From: Methylobacterium sp. E-065
GTDB lineage: Bacteria; Pseudomonadota; Alphaproteobacteria; Rhizobiales; Beijerinckiaceae
Direction of reading: 5' to 3'
DNA length: 64,000 bases
Assembly: GCF_022829605.1 (NCBI RefSeq)
Contig: NZ_JAKSYD010000100.1
Coordinates: 1-64,000 of the forward strand
Shown: positions 13,038 to 22,147 of the stretch, in pieces
Layout of the letters: each line of letters opens with the position of its first letter
Position numbering within the stretch: position 1 is the stretch's first letter
The notes under the pieces: generated by a model
Seen by the model: the letters and a program-made list of their open reading frames with translations, nothing else
What the model was told of the DNA's origin: nothing
Database searches by the model: none
Position numbers and translations under genes: made by a program

Positions 13038-14160
13038 AGCCGATCCTTTCGACGGTTTCCCCGATGGCCCTCAGCCGGACCTCTGCCTCGGTGCCGGCGG
13101 CGGCGATGAGCAGGTGGCCGACCGCGTGCCCCTGGATCCGCTCGATGCCGGCCTGCAGCAGGTGCACGGGCCCGCCCGTGGCCGCGACAAGAGTCGACAG
13201 GTCGGGCGGTGTCCGCCCGGAATAGGTGATCCGCAACACGGCCCTGCTGCCGGGTGTCGGGTAGGGCGTGAGCCGTCCCGCCAGATCCTCCGGCAGGTCG
13301 CGGGTCAGGGGGGCGAGCAGCGCCCGCGTCGCCGGGTGCTCCGGCGTGCCGAGAACCCGCCAGACCGGCCCGGACTCGGCGATCCGGCCCGCCTCCAGCA
13401 CCACGACGTTAGTGCAGATCTCGCGGATCACGCTCATCTCGTGGGTGATGAGGATGATGGTGAGACCGAGCCGCCGGTTGATGTCGCGCAGCAGGCTCAG
13501 GATCGACACGGTGGTTTCCGGGTCAAGCGCCGAGGTCGCCTCGTCACAGAGCAGGATCTCCGGGTCGCTCACCAGGGCGCGGGCGATGCCGACGCGCTGC
13601 TTCTGCCCGCCCGACAGGCGGGACGGATAGGTCTCAGCCTTGTCCTCAAGGCCGACGAGGCGCAGCGCCTCCTCCACCCGGTGGGCGATCTCCGCCTTGC
13701 CGACCCCCGCCACCGTGAGCGGCAGCGCCACGTTCTGGCGGACGGTCTTGGCCGAGAGCAGGTTGAAGTGCTGGAAGATCATGCCGATGCGGCGGCGCAG
13801 GGCCACGAGGCCGTCGGTCCCCAGAGCGGCGATCGGTTCGCCATCGACCAGCACCCGGCCCGATGTCGGCCGCTCCAGTCGGTTGACGGTGCGCAGCAGG
13901 GTCGATTTCCCGGCGCCGGAACGGCCGATGATGCCGAAGATCGCGCCACACGCGATGTCGAGGCAGACGTCGTCGAGCGCGAAGACCTCGCCAGCCGCAG
14001 AGCGGTATGTCTTCGAAACATTCTCGAACCGCACGGTGCCGCGCAAGCCTGCTTCGACCCGGATGAGCGGGATCGCATCGGGACCTGCCGTTTCCCGTTG
14101 GGCCGGGCGTGCCGTCCCGAGACTGTCCAGAGCCAGGACCGCCATGGTCAATTCCGCCAT
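13018..14160 (-). CDS. metN: Methionine-type ABC transporter ATPase (MetN-like)
   Basis: A 380-residue ATPase. Walker A is GRSGAGKST, the signature is LSGGQKQR, Walker B is [13 protein letters not shown] and the switch His is in LITHEMS. The C-terminal region (about 300-375), containing [17 protein letters not shown], has the look of the NIL ligand-sensing domain of MetN, which inhibits transport when methionine is high. There is an unusual N-terminal extension of about 40 residues before [10 protein letters not shown]. The start at 14160 overlaps the metQ stop; ATG 14145 is an equally possible start, just after that stop. It energises the MetI permease. Confidence 0.88.
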   Translation of the reverse strand: MAELTMAVLALDSLGTARPAQRETAGPDAIPLIRVEAGLRGTVRFENVSKTYRSAAGEVFALDDVCLDIACGAIFGIIGRSGAGKSTLLRTVNRLERPTSGRVLVDGEPIAALGTDGLVALRRRIGMIFQHFNLLSAKTVRQNVALPLTVAGVGKAEIAHRVEEALRLVGLEDKAETYPSRLSGGQKQRVGIARALVSDPEILLCDEATSALDPETTVSILSLLRDINRRLGLTIILITHEMSVIREICTNVVVLEAGRIAESGPVWRVLGTPEHPATRALLAPLTRDLPEDLAGRLTPYPTPGSRAVLRITYSGRTPPDLSTLVAATGGPVHLLQAGIERIQGHAVGHLLIAAAGTEAEVRLRAIGETVERIGYVAADD

Positions 14161-14948
14161 GCGAGCAGATACAACTTGTCGCTGCCGGCGAAGGAGGTGT
14201 GGATCTGCTGCCTCACGGCCTCGGAGTTCTGGAAGAGAGCGACGAATTTCCTGATCGTCGGATCCTCCTTGCGCGACGCTTTGGCGACGAAGCTCACCGC
14301 GAACAGCTTGTCCTCGATTCCGGAATAGATCAGACCGCTCGTCGGATCGAAGGCGCCGGCGGCGACGATGAAATGCGGATAGCCTTGCGCGAGATCGACA
14401 TCGCCGGTGATCCGCACGAGCTGCGGTCCCTCGACCTCGGTGAAGGTCAGCTTCTTCGGGTTCTCGGTGATGTCATCGACGGTGCCGAGGAAGCCGACGC
14501 CGTCCTTGAGCTTGATGAGGCCGGCTTTCTGGAGGAGCAGAAGGGCGCGCCCCTGATTCACCGGATCGTTGGCGATGGCGACCTTTCCGCCCGCCGGTAT
14601 CTGATCCAGGCTCTTATGCCTGAGCGAAAACAGCCCGATATTCTGCAGGATGCCGAGCCCGACGATGTCGAACCGGTAGCCCTTCTGCTTCGCGGCGTTC
14701 TCCAGGAAGGGCCGATGCTGGAAGAAGTTCAGGTCGATATCGCCGGCATCAAGGGCGACGTTCGGCGTCGTCCAGTCGCTGAACTCGATCACCTTCAGCT
14801 CGATGTCCTGCGCCTTGGCTTCCTTGGCGACGGCGTTGAGCGCATCGCTGTAGGCGCCCGGCACGGTTCCGATCCTCAAGGTCTCGGCCTCTGCCGCTAT
14901 CGTGCCCAGGCACAACAGGGCGAGGGCGACGGTCTTCAGAAAGCGCAT
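14148..14948 (-). CDS. metQ: MetQ/NlpA-family substrate-binding protein
   Basis: A 266-residue exported binding protein with leader [22 protein letters not shown]. There is no lipobox Cys at the expected cleavage point, so it is probably soluble in the periplasm rather than a lipoprotein. The domain shows [33 protein letters not shown] and [19 protein letters not shown], all typical of MetQ/NlpA. It is the first gene of a tight metQ-metN-metI-monooxygenase run. Ligand is likely methionine, a methionine sulfoxide or another organosulfur compound; that is inference from the neighbours. Confidence 0.88.
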   Translation of the reverse strand: MRFLKTVALALLCLGTIAAEAETLRIGTVPGAYSDALNAVAKEAKAQDIELKVIEFSDWTTPNVALDAGDIDLNFFQHRPFLENAAKQKGYRFDIVGLGILQNIGLFSLRHKSLDQIPAGGKVAIANDPVNQGRALLLLQKAGLIKLKDGVGFLGTVDDITENPKKLTFTEVEGPQLVRITGDVDLAQGYPHFIVAAGAFDPTSGLIYSGIEDKLFAVSFVAKASRKEDPTIRKFVALFQNSEAVRQQIHTSFAGSDKLYLLAWRN

Positions 14949-15030
14949 CGGTCGTGGACTCCGGTCGACCGGCTCAGGTGAGACACGGCAGGATGTCGAG
15001 GGTTCGAACTCAGTGCGGCGGCCGCGTCGC

Positions 15031-15840
15031 TCAGGACGGGCGGACCGGAAGGACCGAGCCGCGGTAGCGGGTGCGGATGAATGCCGCGACTTCGGCCGAA
15101 GTCAGCAACGTCCCGAGGCGCAGCACGCGGGGATCCTTCGCCAGGCCCTCGGTCGTGACGAGGACGTTCGCATACGGGTTGCCCTCGGCGCGTTCGAGCG
15201 CGAGCGCATCCCGCGCCGGCTCCAGCCCCGCTTCCAACGCGTAATTTCCGTTGATCACCGCGAGGGCAACGTCATCGAGGGAGCGCGGTAGTTGCGGTGG
15301 CGCGATCTCGACGAACCGGAGTTTCTTCGGATTCTCGATGACGTCATCAAGGGTTGCGAGTGCACCCGCGTCCTTCGTGCGCAGCCGGATCAACCCGTTG
15401 GCCTGCAGCAGCAACAGTCCGCGATTGGTGTTCGAAACGGTGTTCGACAGGGAGACGAGACCGCCGGTCGGCAGGGCATCGAGCGCCTTGACGCGGCGGC
15501 TGTACAATCCGAGCGGTTCGATATGCACCGCCGCGACGACCGCGAAGTGCACCCCCATGGCGGCCTCTTCGGTGCGAAGGAAGGGCACGTGCTGGAAGAA
15601 GTTGGCGTCGGCGTCGCCGTCCCGCAGCAGGGCGTTCGGACGAAGATCGCCCGAGATCTCAATGATCTTCAAAGGGAGGTCGGCAGCGAGCTTGTCCGCG
15701 ACAAAATCGAGGATTTCCACGTGTGGAACGGACGAGGCCACGACCCGCAGCGGCGCCACTGCTGCACGTGCCGGTCCGAGGCTCAAGGCCACGGCGCCGG
15801 ACAGAAATACACGACGGGTCGATGCAGGCACGGTATGCAC
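15031..15840 (-). CDS. Second MetQ/NlpA-family substrate-binding protein
   Basis: About 269 residues of the same family as the gene at 14148: LRVVASSVPHVEILDFVADKL, DANFFQHVPFLRTEEAA and a GLVSLSNTVSNTNRGLLLL segment. The leader STRRVFLSGAVALSLGPARA contains twin arginines. The start is uncertain: GTG 15840 and GTG 15831 are both in frame, and neither has a strong ribosome site. The frame continues to 15999, but those extra residues are Cys- and Arg-rich and do not resemble a leader. It lies 82 bp before metQ on the same strand, so one importer core may use two binding proteins. Confidence 0.8.
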   Translation of the reverse strand: MHTVPASTRRVFLSGAVALSLGPARAAVAPLRVVASSVPHVEILDFVADKLAADLPLKIIEISGDLRPNALLRDGDADANFFQHVPFLRTEEAAMGVHFAVVAAVHIEPLGLYSRRVKALDALPTGGLVSLSNTVSNTNRGLLLLQANGLIRLRTKDAGALATLDDVIENPKKLRFVEIAPPQLPRSLDDVALAVINGNYALEAGLEPARDALALERAEGNPYANVLVTTEGLAKDPRVLRLGTLLTSAEVAAFIRTRYRGSVLPVRPS

Positions 15841-15949
15841 TTTTTGAAGTCGTCTTGAAGATAAGCGTTCTTCTTCGTATCCCGAAACACAGCACTTCGT
15901 GCAAGAGTAGCAAATATCGAATTTCAACCTGTTTGAGGAGCATCGTTTC

Positions 15950-16072
15950 CGTGTTCCTCTGTTTGAAACGATCGATGTTCTCCCGCTCGCTGTCGTCATG
16001 GATTTTGGGCTTCGACATGAGTCGTTTCCGGGCGGCGGGCAAGTCGGGATCGTCCGCTTCGAAGGCTACCAA
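15950..16072 (-). other. Possible remnant or short coding stretch
   Basis: Reading from 16072 on the minus strand gives a protein-like stretch (VAFEADDPDLPAARKRL, then SKPKIHDDSERENIDRF and ETMLLKQVEIRYLLLLHEV) with balanced charge, unlike the Arg/Pro-rich shadow frames nearby. It then runs without a stop into the next gene in a different frame, where it no longer looks like protein. It may be the 5' part of a decayed gene. Not recognised. Confidence 0.25.
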
Positions 16073-16104
16073 GCCAGCGACTGGAAAATCGGTTTTCCGT
16101 TAGT

Positions 16105-16341
16105 TCAGGCGCTGCCGCCGACAACATCCAATCGTGGAGCGGTAACGGCTGCGGCGGGGATTTGCGGCATGATCGGTGGGACGCCGCGCGTGGCCTCCTT
16201 GAGGAAGCCGCGATCCTCCCAACGAAATCCGGACGATCCAACGAAAAGGTCTTCCAAATATTGTGGTGCATGCAGAAGGACGTTGCGGATCGAGCCTTTG
16301 CGGGAGCAAACCACTTTTCCGCCCTCTGTCTTCGGGCGCAT
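16105..16341 (-). CDS. Small hypothetical protein (uncertain)
   Basis: A 78-residue frame with natural-looking composition (SIRNVLLHAPQYLEDLF, SSGFRWEDRGFLKEAT, then a Pro/Ala/Val-rich tail). It sits 33 bp after the transcription start expected from the minus-strand promoter at 16381-16408. ATG 16341 has no ribosome site, but GTG 16314 follows AGAGG at good spacing and may be the true start, giving 69 residues. I do not recognise the family. It could be a real small gene in the leader of the MetQ-type operon or a fragment of a lost gene. Confidence 0.35.
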   Translation of the reverse strand: MRPKTEGGKVVCSRKGSIRNVLLHAPQYLEDLFVGSSGFRWEDRGFLKEATRGVPPIMPQIPAAAVTAPRLDVVGGSA

Positions 16342-16380
16342 TTGCCGACGGATCGCGCGTCGACAGTTGTGATGGCGGTA

Positions 16381-16408
16381 ACAATAAAATTTTTGATTGC
16401 GAGATCAA
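16381..16408 (-). promoter_or_regulatory. Candidate sigma-70 promoter, minus strand
   Basis: TTGATC (16403-16408) and TATTGT (16381-16386), read on the minus strand, are 16 bp apart within a local AT-rich patch. It points towards the small frame at 16341 and the MetQ-type genes. Confidence 0.35.
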
Positions 16409-16420
16409 GAGACGTATAAA
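16393..16420 (+). promoter_or_regulatory. Candidate sigma-70 promoter, plus strand
   Basis: TTGATT (16393-16398) and TATAAA (16415-16420) are separated by 16 bp in an unusually AT-rich stretch, overlapping the opposing candidate promoter. It would drive the SsuABC-type operon with a leader of about 300 bases. The rest of the gap between 15841 and 16725 shows nothing else I can name. Confidence 0.4.
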
Positions 16421-16725
16421 TTACCGGATATGGTGTAGAATTGGCGGCATCATCCTTTTGATTCAAATCGCCCGCCAGAAAGTACTTGGAATATCTAGCC
16501 CATGGCGGGTCGACGGGTGGTGATGAGAACATCATCTCCGGCGATTGCGATCCGGGCCGCCCGCCACGCCGCAATTCCCTGTCCGCGTCGCGACGACACC
16601 CGGATCGCGCAGTTGAGGCGCGCGATCTTTGGAATGCCCCGCTGATTGACTTGACCGCCAGATCCTTTCCTGAGCTCTCCCATAGCCGCCGTTTCCGCAG
16701 GGCGGTGCTTCTCAAGGTATCGTTG

Positions 16726-17706
16726 ATGTCCGCAACCCGCCGACTCGTCCTGGCCGCCGGCCTCGCCCTGGCGACCCTGCCGGGGTCGTTCGGGCAGATG
16801 GCCCGCGCCGAGGATCCGAAGGAGATCCGCCTCGATTGGGCGACCTACAATCCGGTCGGCCTGCTCCTGAAGGAGAAGGGTTTTCTGGAGGAGGCACTGG
16901 CGCCGAAGGGTATCAAGGTCCGCTGGGTCCAATCGCTCGGATCCAACAAGGCGCTCGAGTACCTGAATGCCGGCGCGATCGACGTCGGCTCGGCGGCGGG
17001 CGCCGCGGCCCTCGTGGCGCGGATCAACGGCAATCCGATCCGCGCGATCTACGCCTTCTCGCGCCCGGAATGGACGGCCCTCGTCACCCGTAAGGACACC
17101 GGCATCGCCAAGCCCGCCGACTTGAAAGGGAAACGCGTCGCCGTCACCCGGGGTACCGATCCGCACATCTTCCTCATTCGCGCGCTCCAGGGTGCAGGCC
17201 TGACCGAGAAGGACGCCAAGCTCGTCCTGCTCCAGCATGCGGATGGCCGAACCGCCCTCGATCGCGGGGACGTCGACGCCTGGGCGGGGCTCGACCCGAT
17301 GATGGCCGCGGCCGAGATCGAGAACGGCGACGTGCTGTTCTACCGCGACGCGGCGGCCAACACTTGGGGCCTGCTCGATGTGCGCGAGGCGTTCGCGCAG
17401 GCCCATCCTGATCTCGTACAAGTGGTCATCGCGGCCTACGAGCGCGCCCGCGCCTACGCGCTGGCCAACCCGCAGGCGCTCAGCGCATCCCTGGTCGCCG
17501 CAACCAAGCTTCCCGAACCGGTGATCGCTCGCCAGTTGGAGCGCACCGACCTGTCGCAGCCGACGATCGGGTCGGCCCAGGCGGAAGCGATCAAAGCGGC
17601 TGGCCTTGCCCTTCAGCAGGCCGGCGTGATCCCGTCTAATACGGATGTCGCCGCCGCGGTCGATGCTCTGCTCGACTCGCGCTTCAATCCCGTCGCCGCC
17701 CGTTGA
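16726..17706 (+). CDS. Aliphatic sulfonate-type ABC substrate-binding protein (SsuA-like)
   Basis: A 326-residue periplasmic protein. The leader MSATRRLVLAAGLALATLPG ends at ARA near residue 28. The mature part shows IRLDWATYNPVGLLLKEKGF, LEYLNAGAIDVGSAAGAAAL and LKGKRVAVTRGTDPHIFL, the pattern of NitT/TauT-family proteins of the SsuA branch. The ligand is probably an alkane sulfonate or other sulfonated compound. The start ATG 16726 follows AAGG. It leads an operon with permease and ATPase. There is no SsuD/SsuE here, but a flavin monooxygenase lies in the divergent operon. Confidence 0.85.
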   Translation: MSATRRLVLAAGLALATLPGSFGQMARAEDPKEIRLDWATYNPVGLLLKEKGFLEEALAPKGIKVRWVQSLGSNKALEYLNAGAIDVGSAAGAAALVARINGNPIRAIYAFSRPEWTALVTRKDTGIAKPADLKGKRVAVTRGTDPHIFLIRALQGAGLTEKDAKLVLLQHADGRTALDRGDVDAWAGLDPMMAAAEIENGDVLFYRDAAANTWGLLDVREAFAQAHPDLVQVVIAAYERARAYALANPQALSASLVAATKLPEPVIARQLERTDLSQPTIGSAQAEAIKAAGLALQQAGVIPSNTDVAAAVDALLDSRFNPVAAR

Positions 17707-17713
17707 GGCGGGG

Positions 17714-18505
17714 ATGCCGGTGTTGCGGCAGGGTGGCCGCTTCGGTCTCGGGGTCGGTCTCGCGCTCGCGCTCCCGATAGCCCTCGCGGTCGGATGGGAG
17801 ATCGCGGTCGATACCGGTGCGGCATCCGGGCGCCTTTTGCCGCCGCCGAGCCGGATCGGCGCCACGCTTTTTGAACTCGCCGCGTCGGGCGATCTCCTGT
17901 CCCACGTCGAAGCGACGCTGATCCGGGCCGGCCTCGGTTTCCTCGGGGGTGCCGCCGCCGGGATCCTGATGGGCACCGCGGTCGCGATGCTGCCGCTGGT
18001 GCGCCGGATCTGCGATCCGAGCCTGCAGGCGCTGCGCGCGGTTCCGTCGCTCGCCTGGGTCCCGCTTTTCATCCTCTGGTTCGGCATCTTGGAGACGCCG
18101 AAGATTCTGCTGATTGCCGTCGGGGTGTTCTTTCCCGTCTATGTCGGCGTGTCCGGAGCGATCGGCTCGGTCGACCGCAAACTCGTCGAGGTCGGGCGGA
18201 TCTATCGGTTGTCGCGCCTCGCCATGGCCCGGCGCATCCTGCTCCCTGCAGTACTGCCCGCGACGCTGGTCGGGCTGCGCACCGGCCTCGGGCTCGGCTT
18301 CCTGTTCGTGGTCGCGGCCGAACTCATGGGGGCCTCCGAGGGCCTCGGCTACCTGCTCGTCGATGGCCAGCAACTCGGCAAGCCCGATCAGATCCTGGCC
18401 GCCATCATCGCCTTCGCGCTGGCCGGGAAGCTGGCCGACACGCTCTTTGTCGTGCTGACGCGCCCCTTGACGCGCTGGCAGGATACGGTGCGGGAAAGCC
18501 TGTGA
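17714..18505 (+). CDS. NitT/TauT-type ABC permease (SsuC-like)
   Basis: A 263-residue inner-membrane permease with about six hydrophobic helices. The stretch LPPPSRIGATLFELAASGDL and the coupling loop RIYRLSRLAMARRILLPAVL are typical for SsuC/TauC. It starts 7 bp after the binding-protein stop, behind GAGGCGGGG. It forms the channel of the importer whose ATPase follows 58 bp downstream. Confidence 0.87.
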   Translation: MPVLRQGGRFGLGVGLALALPIALAVGWEIAVDTGAASGRLLPPPSRIGATLFELAASGDLLSHVEATLIRAGLGFLGGAAAGILMGTAVAMLPLVRRICDPSLQALRAVPSLAWVPLFILWFGILETPKILLIAVGVFFPVYVGVSGAIGSVDRKLVEVGRIYRLSRLAMARRILLPAVLPATLVGLRTGLGLGFLFVVAAELMGASEGLGYLLVDGQQLGKPDQILAAIIAFALAGKLADTLFVVLTRPLTRWQDTVRESL

Positions 18506-18563
18506 AGGCCGAGCGCCAAGGTGGTGGCGTCTGGCACGCTGAGATGTCCCGCTCGTTCCAGGG

Positions 18564-19352
18564 TTGCCTGTGCTGATCGTCGATTCCCTCTCGAAGACCT
18601 ATGCGGACGGCACGCAGGCGCTTTCGAACATCGGCCTGTCGGCCGCGCCAGGCGAGATCGTCGCGCTGATCGGCGGATCCGGTTGCGGCAAGACGACCTT
18701 GCTCCGGCTGATTGCGGGACTCGATCGTGGCAGCGCCGGGGCCGTGGCGGTCGATGGCGAGACGATCCTTGAGCCGCATCCCCGTGTCGGCGTCGTTTTC
18801 CAGGAACCGCGGCTGCTGCCCTGGCTGACCGTCGCCGATAATGTCGGCTTCGGTCTGGGCGGTCTCGGGCGATCGGAGAACCGGGCGCGTGTGACCGAAG
18901 CCCTGGAGCGGGTCGGTCTGGCGGAGCATGGCCGGCGCTGGCCACGGGAGTTGTCCGGCGGTCAGCAGCAACGCGTGGCCATCGCCCGGGCGTTCGTCCC
19001 GCGACCACGGGTGCTGTTGCTCGACGAACCTTTCTCCGCGCTCGATGCCTTCACGCGCCGCGGCCTGCATGAGCAGCTGCTCGATCTCTGGGCCGCATCG
19101 AAACCCACGATCCTGATCGTCACGCATGACGTGGGTGAGGCCGTGACGCTGGCCGACCGGGTCGTGGTGATGCGGCCGAAGCCGGGCCGGCTCGAAGAGA
19201 CCGTCGCGATTGATTTGCCGCGCCCGCGCGATCCGGTCTCGGCGCGCTACGAGGAGGCGGTACGCCGGGTCATGGCCGCCCTCGATCGCTCATTGCATCC
19301 CCCGATCGCGCGCCGTGACCCGGCACCCGAGATGCGGGCCGGCTGGTGGTAG
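18564..19352 (+). CDS. NitT/TauT-type ABC ATPase (SsuB-like)
   Basis: A 262-residue cytosolic ATPase. Walker A is GGSGCGKTT, the Q-loop VVFQEPRLLPW, the signature LSGGQQQR, Walker B VLLLDEPFSALD and the switch VTHDVGEA. The last 30 residues form the usual charged tail after PGRLEETVAIDLPRPRDP. The likely start is TTG 18564 just after CAGGG; GTG 18570 is an alternative. It completes the SsuABC-like importer. Confidence 0.87.
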   Translation: MPVLIVDSLSKTYADGTQALSNIGLSAAPGEIVALIGGSGCGKTTLLRLIAGLDRGSAGAVAVDGETILEPHPRVGVVFQEPRLLPWLTVADNVGFGLGGLGRSENRARVTEALERVGLAEHGRRWPRELSGGQQQRVAIARAFVPRPRVLLLDEPFSALDAFTRRGLHEQLLDLWAASKPTILIVTHDVGEAVTLADRVVVMRPKPGRLEETVAIDLPRPRDPVSARYEEAVRRVMAALDRSLHPPIARRDPAPEMRAGWW

Positions 19353-19436
19353 AGGTCCTTCGTTGCGATCTCGAAGTCCAGACGACGATCGCGGATCAAC
19401 CCGTCGGGATCGGATCGCGGCAATCGACCAAACGCC

Positions 19437-20381
19437 TCATCCCGGCGCGAGATCGAGGGCGTAGAGATGTTCCTTCGACGTGATGAACAGGCGGGCCTCG
19501 TCCGGGCCAAAGCAGCAGTTCGAGCAGACCTGCGGCGTTGGGATCAGCCCGAGCCGATGTCCCTCCGCCGAAAAGACCTGCACCCCGGCCTCTGAACTCG
19601 TCCAGATCCAGCCACGGCGATCCACGCAGAAGCCGTCGGGCACTCCGGGCTCGACCGTGGCGAAGACGGACGGCGCGCCGAGGGTCTGATCGTCTTCGAC
19701 CGGGAAGGCGTAGATCGTGTGGCCGTCGGCGCCTTCCGTGCGCGAGGTGTCGCTGACATAGAGGGTGCGGCCATCCGGTGCGAAGGCCAGCCCGTTCGGC
19801 TGGCCGAGATCGGCCATGCGGCGCACGATCCCCGAAGTCGGATCGTAGCGGTAGACGCTGCGATGGTCGAGGTCGGGTTCTGCCAGCACCCCTTGTTTGG
19901 GTTGACGCAAACCGTATCCCGGATCGCTGAACCAGAGGGCGCCGTCGGCGGCGCAGATGACGTCGTTCGGCGCGTTGAAGCGGCGCCCCTCGTAGGTTTC
20001 GACCAGGGCGCCGTATCGGCCATCCGGAGTCGTCCGGGACAGGCGGCGATTCCCATGCTCGCAATGGATCAGGTCGCCGTTCCGGTCGACGGCGTTGCCG
20101 TTGATGAAGGGCGTCGCGTCGATGACGACGCGCACGCAGCCATCCGTATGCCAACCGAGCACGCGACGGCCTTCGATGTCCGACCACACCAAGATGTCCC
20201 GGGCCGGCCACCAAGTCGGGCCTTCGCCGAACGTGGCTTGGTCGTAGAGCGAAACCAGGCGCGCATGGTGCGGAACGGCCTCGGAGAAGCGCGGGTCCGA
20301 AGCGCGCGGGGGATCGATGTGGGATACGGGCGCCGGCGGGCCGGGCCGGCGCAGAAGGTTCGATGCGGATTGCGCGATCAT
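19437..20381 (-). CDS. SMP-30/gluconolactonase-family protein
   Basis: A 314-residue six-bladed beta-propeller. The metal ligands of the family are recognisable: Glu in FGEGPTW, Asn in FNAPNDVICAADGALWFSD and Asp in GVPDGFCVD. Such enzymes hydrolyse sugar lactones or other lactones with a divalent metal. The start ATG 20381 has GAGGAG 6 bp upstream; a longer frame on this strand is antisense-like and ignored. It follows the acyl-CoA synthetase on the same strand after a 242-bp gap and may have its own promoter. The role in this block is uncertain: the lactone might be an intermediate of the imported substrate. Confidence 0.85.
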   Translation of the reverse strand: MIAQSASNLLRRPGPPAPVSHIDPPRASDPRFSEAVPHHARLVSLYDQATFGEGPTWWPARDILVWSDIEGRRVLGWHTDGCVRVVIDATPFINGNAVDRNGDLIHCEHGNRRLSRTTPDGRYGALVETYEGRRFNAPNDVICAADGALWFSDPGYGLRQPKQGVLAEPDLDHRSVYRYDPTSGIVRRMADLGQPNGLAFAPDGRTLYVSDTSRTEGADGHTIYAFPVEDDQTLGAPSVFATVEPGVPDGFCVDRRGWIWTSSEAGVQVFSAEGHRLGLIPTPQVCSNCCFGPDEARLFITSKEHLYALDLAPG

Positions 20382-20623
20382 GACTCCTCGGCAACGCAGC
20401 CATCCGGCGGCCGGAACGCGGCCGCCATCGGTTCGATAATCACCCGCACGCGCGGCTGTTCTATCGCCGATCCGGATTTCCGCTGCAGGGGTGGCTCCGG
20501 TGCGAGCGTGCCGGTCGCGGTCACGGATGCGCGCGACGTATCGCCGGCGGAGTGTCCGCGGCGCGCTCCGCCCTATCGGCTCAGTCGATCGCCCCTTGAT
20601 GGTTTCCGCGTCCGGTGGCCTCG

Positions 20624-22147
20624 TCAGGCCGTTCTGACGGCCTGCTCGGCGCGCCGGCGCAGGGCCGCGCGGTCGATCTTGTTGGTCGAGGCGAGCGGGA
20701 GCGCGTCGACGAACCAGACCCGGCGGGGATGCTGGTAGGCCGGCGCGTGGGCGAGTGCGTGCGCCTTGAGGGCGGCCTCGTCGACAAGGGCGCCGGGCCG
20801 GCGGACCACGAAGGCGACGGGCTTGGTGCCCTTGATGGCGTCGTCCACGGGCACCACGCAGGCTTGGAGCACCGCGGGGTGGCGCTCCAGCACGATCTCG
20901 ACCTCGCCGGGAAAAATGTTCTCGCCGCCGGAGACGAACATGTCGTCGGTCCGGCCGACGAAATAGTAGAACCCGTCCGCGTCGCGGCGAAAAACGTCGC
21001 CGGTGTCGTAGAAGCCGTCCGCCGTGATCGGCACCGGCACGTCCGGCCGGTTGTGGTAGCCGAGCATGATCGCGGGGCTGCGCACCTGCAGGATGCCGAT
21101 CTCCGGGGCGTCCGGCCCGAGGAGGCGCAATGCGACCTGGAGATGCGGCGCGCCGACCGACGCGACCGGCGTCGGCAGGCCGTCCGGATGGTCGCCGAAC
21201 ACGACCGGGCCGCCCTCGGTGGTGCCGTAGGCATTGAGGATGCGGGCGTTCGGCAGGAGGGCGCGGATCTGCCCGGCCAGGGCGTCGTTGACCGGCGCCG
21301 ATCCCATTCGAACCGTGCGCACGCTGGTGAGGTCGGCCTCCGCGAGGAGATCCGGCTCCCGCAGCATCATGGCGATCATCGGCGGCACGGCGGTGAGCCA
21401 CGTGCAGCGGTATCGGTCGATCGCCGCGATGTAGGCCCGGGCCTCGAATTGCGGCAGCAGAACCATCGTTGCGCCGGCCGCGCAGACCAGGAGCGCCAGG
21501 GCCAGAGCGTTCATGTGATAGAGCGGCGCCGCCACGAGCAGTCGGTCGTCGCGCAGCTTCGTCTCCGCGGCGCGCGTCCGGGCCACCCAGAGATGGCTGG
21601 CATGGCTCAGCCGCACGCCCTTCGGTCGGCCCGTGGAGCCGGACGTGTAGAGGAACAGAGCCGCCTCGTCGGGCTCGGGCACGATCGGTACGAAGGGCCC
21701 GGGATCGAGCCAGGCCGCAAAACCGGCTGGCCCGCCCTCATCGAACACGGCGACGTGAATGTTGAGACCGAGCCCCGCCAGCATCGCCCGACGCGGGCCG
21801 TCGCAGAGCACGAGCTGTGCGCCGCAATCGTCGAGCACGGCGGCGATCGTGGCCGACGGAAACTTGTGATTGACCGGGACCGGGACCACGCCGGCCCGCA
21901 TCGCGCCGAGAAGCGCCGCGATGGTGTCGGGCCGATTGGCCGCGAGGATCGCGATTCGTGTCCCGCGGGCGATCCCGCCACGGGCGAGGCCGCGCGCGAA
22001 GGCGTTGGCTCGGGCGTCGAGGTCGGCGCGGGTCATCACCACGGGCTCGCCATCGGGGGCGACGCCGATGATCAGTGGCTTGTCCGGCGGCCCGGACCGG
22101 TCGACGAGGTCGCCGAGATTGGTCGCATCGGTGGCCGGGCGCATCAT
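20624..22147 (-). CDS. Acyl-CoA synthetase (AMP-forming)
   Basis: A 507-residue member of the ANL superfamily. It has the ATP loop LYTSGSTGRPKGV, the adenylate motif NAYGTTEGG, the hinge region YDTGDVFRRDADGFYYFVGR and the C-terminal catalytic Lys in STNKIDR. It activates a carboxylic acid with ATP and loads it onto CoA. The start is ATG 22147 (or the next ATG at 22144), overlapping the VOC gene stop as ATGA, so the two are translationally coupled. Fatty, aromatic or dicarboxylic acids are all possible substrates. It is central to the suggestion that the imported compound is degraded as a CoA ester. Confidence 0.9.
   Translation of the reverse strand: MMRPATDATNLGDLVDRSGPPDKPLIIGVAPDGEPVVMTRADLDARANAFARGLARGGIARGTRIAILAANRPDTIAALLGAMRAGVVPVPVNHKFPSATIAAVLDDCGAQLVLCDGPRRAMLAGLGLNIHVAVFDEGGPAGFAAWLDPGPFVPIVPEPDEAALFLYTSGSTGRPKGVRLSHASHLWVARTRAAETKLRDDRLLVAAPLYHMNALALALLVCAAGATMVLLPQFEARAYIAAIDRYRCTWLTAVPPMIAMMLREPDLLAEADLTSVRTVRMGSAPVNDALAGQIRALLPNARILNAYGTTEGGPVVFGDHPDGLPTPVASVGAPHLQVALRLLGPDAPEIGILQVRSPAIMLGYHNRPDVPVPITADGFYDTGDVFRRDADGFYYFVGRTDDMFVSGGENIFPGEVEIVLERHPAVLQACVVPVDDAIKGTKPVAFVVRRPGALVDEAALKAHALAHAPAYQHPRRVWFVDALPLASTNKIDRAALRRRAEQAVRTA

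Noticed and set aside
12508..14328. A 606-codon plus-strand frame opposite metI and metN
   Set aside because: MetI and MetN on the other strand have all their motifs; this frame has none and starts inside the permease gene.
14990..15030. GGTTCGAACTC, resembling a tRNA T-loop
   Set aside because: No acceptor stem, anticodon arm or CCA end can be drawn around it.
15841..16725. A SAM-type riboswitch upstream of the methionine-like transporter
   Set aside because: I looked for the SAM-I, SAM-II and SAM/SAH cores by eye and found no matching conserved segments; a covariance-model search would settle it.
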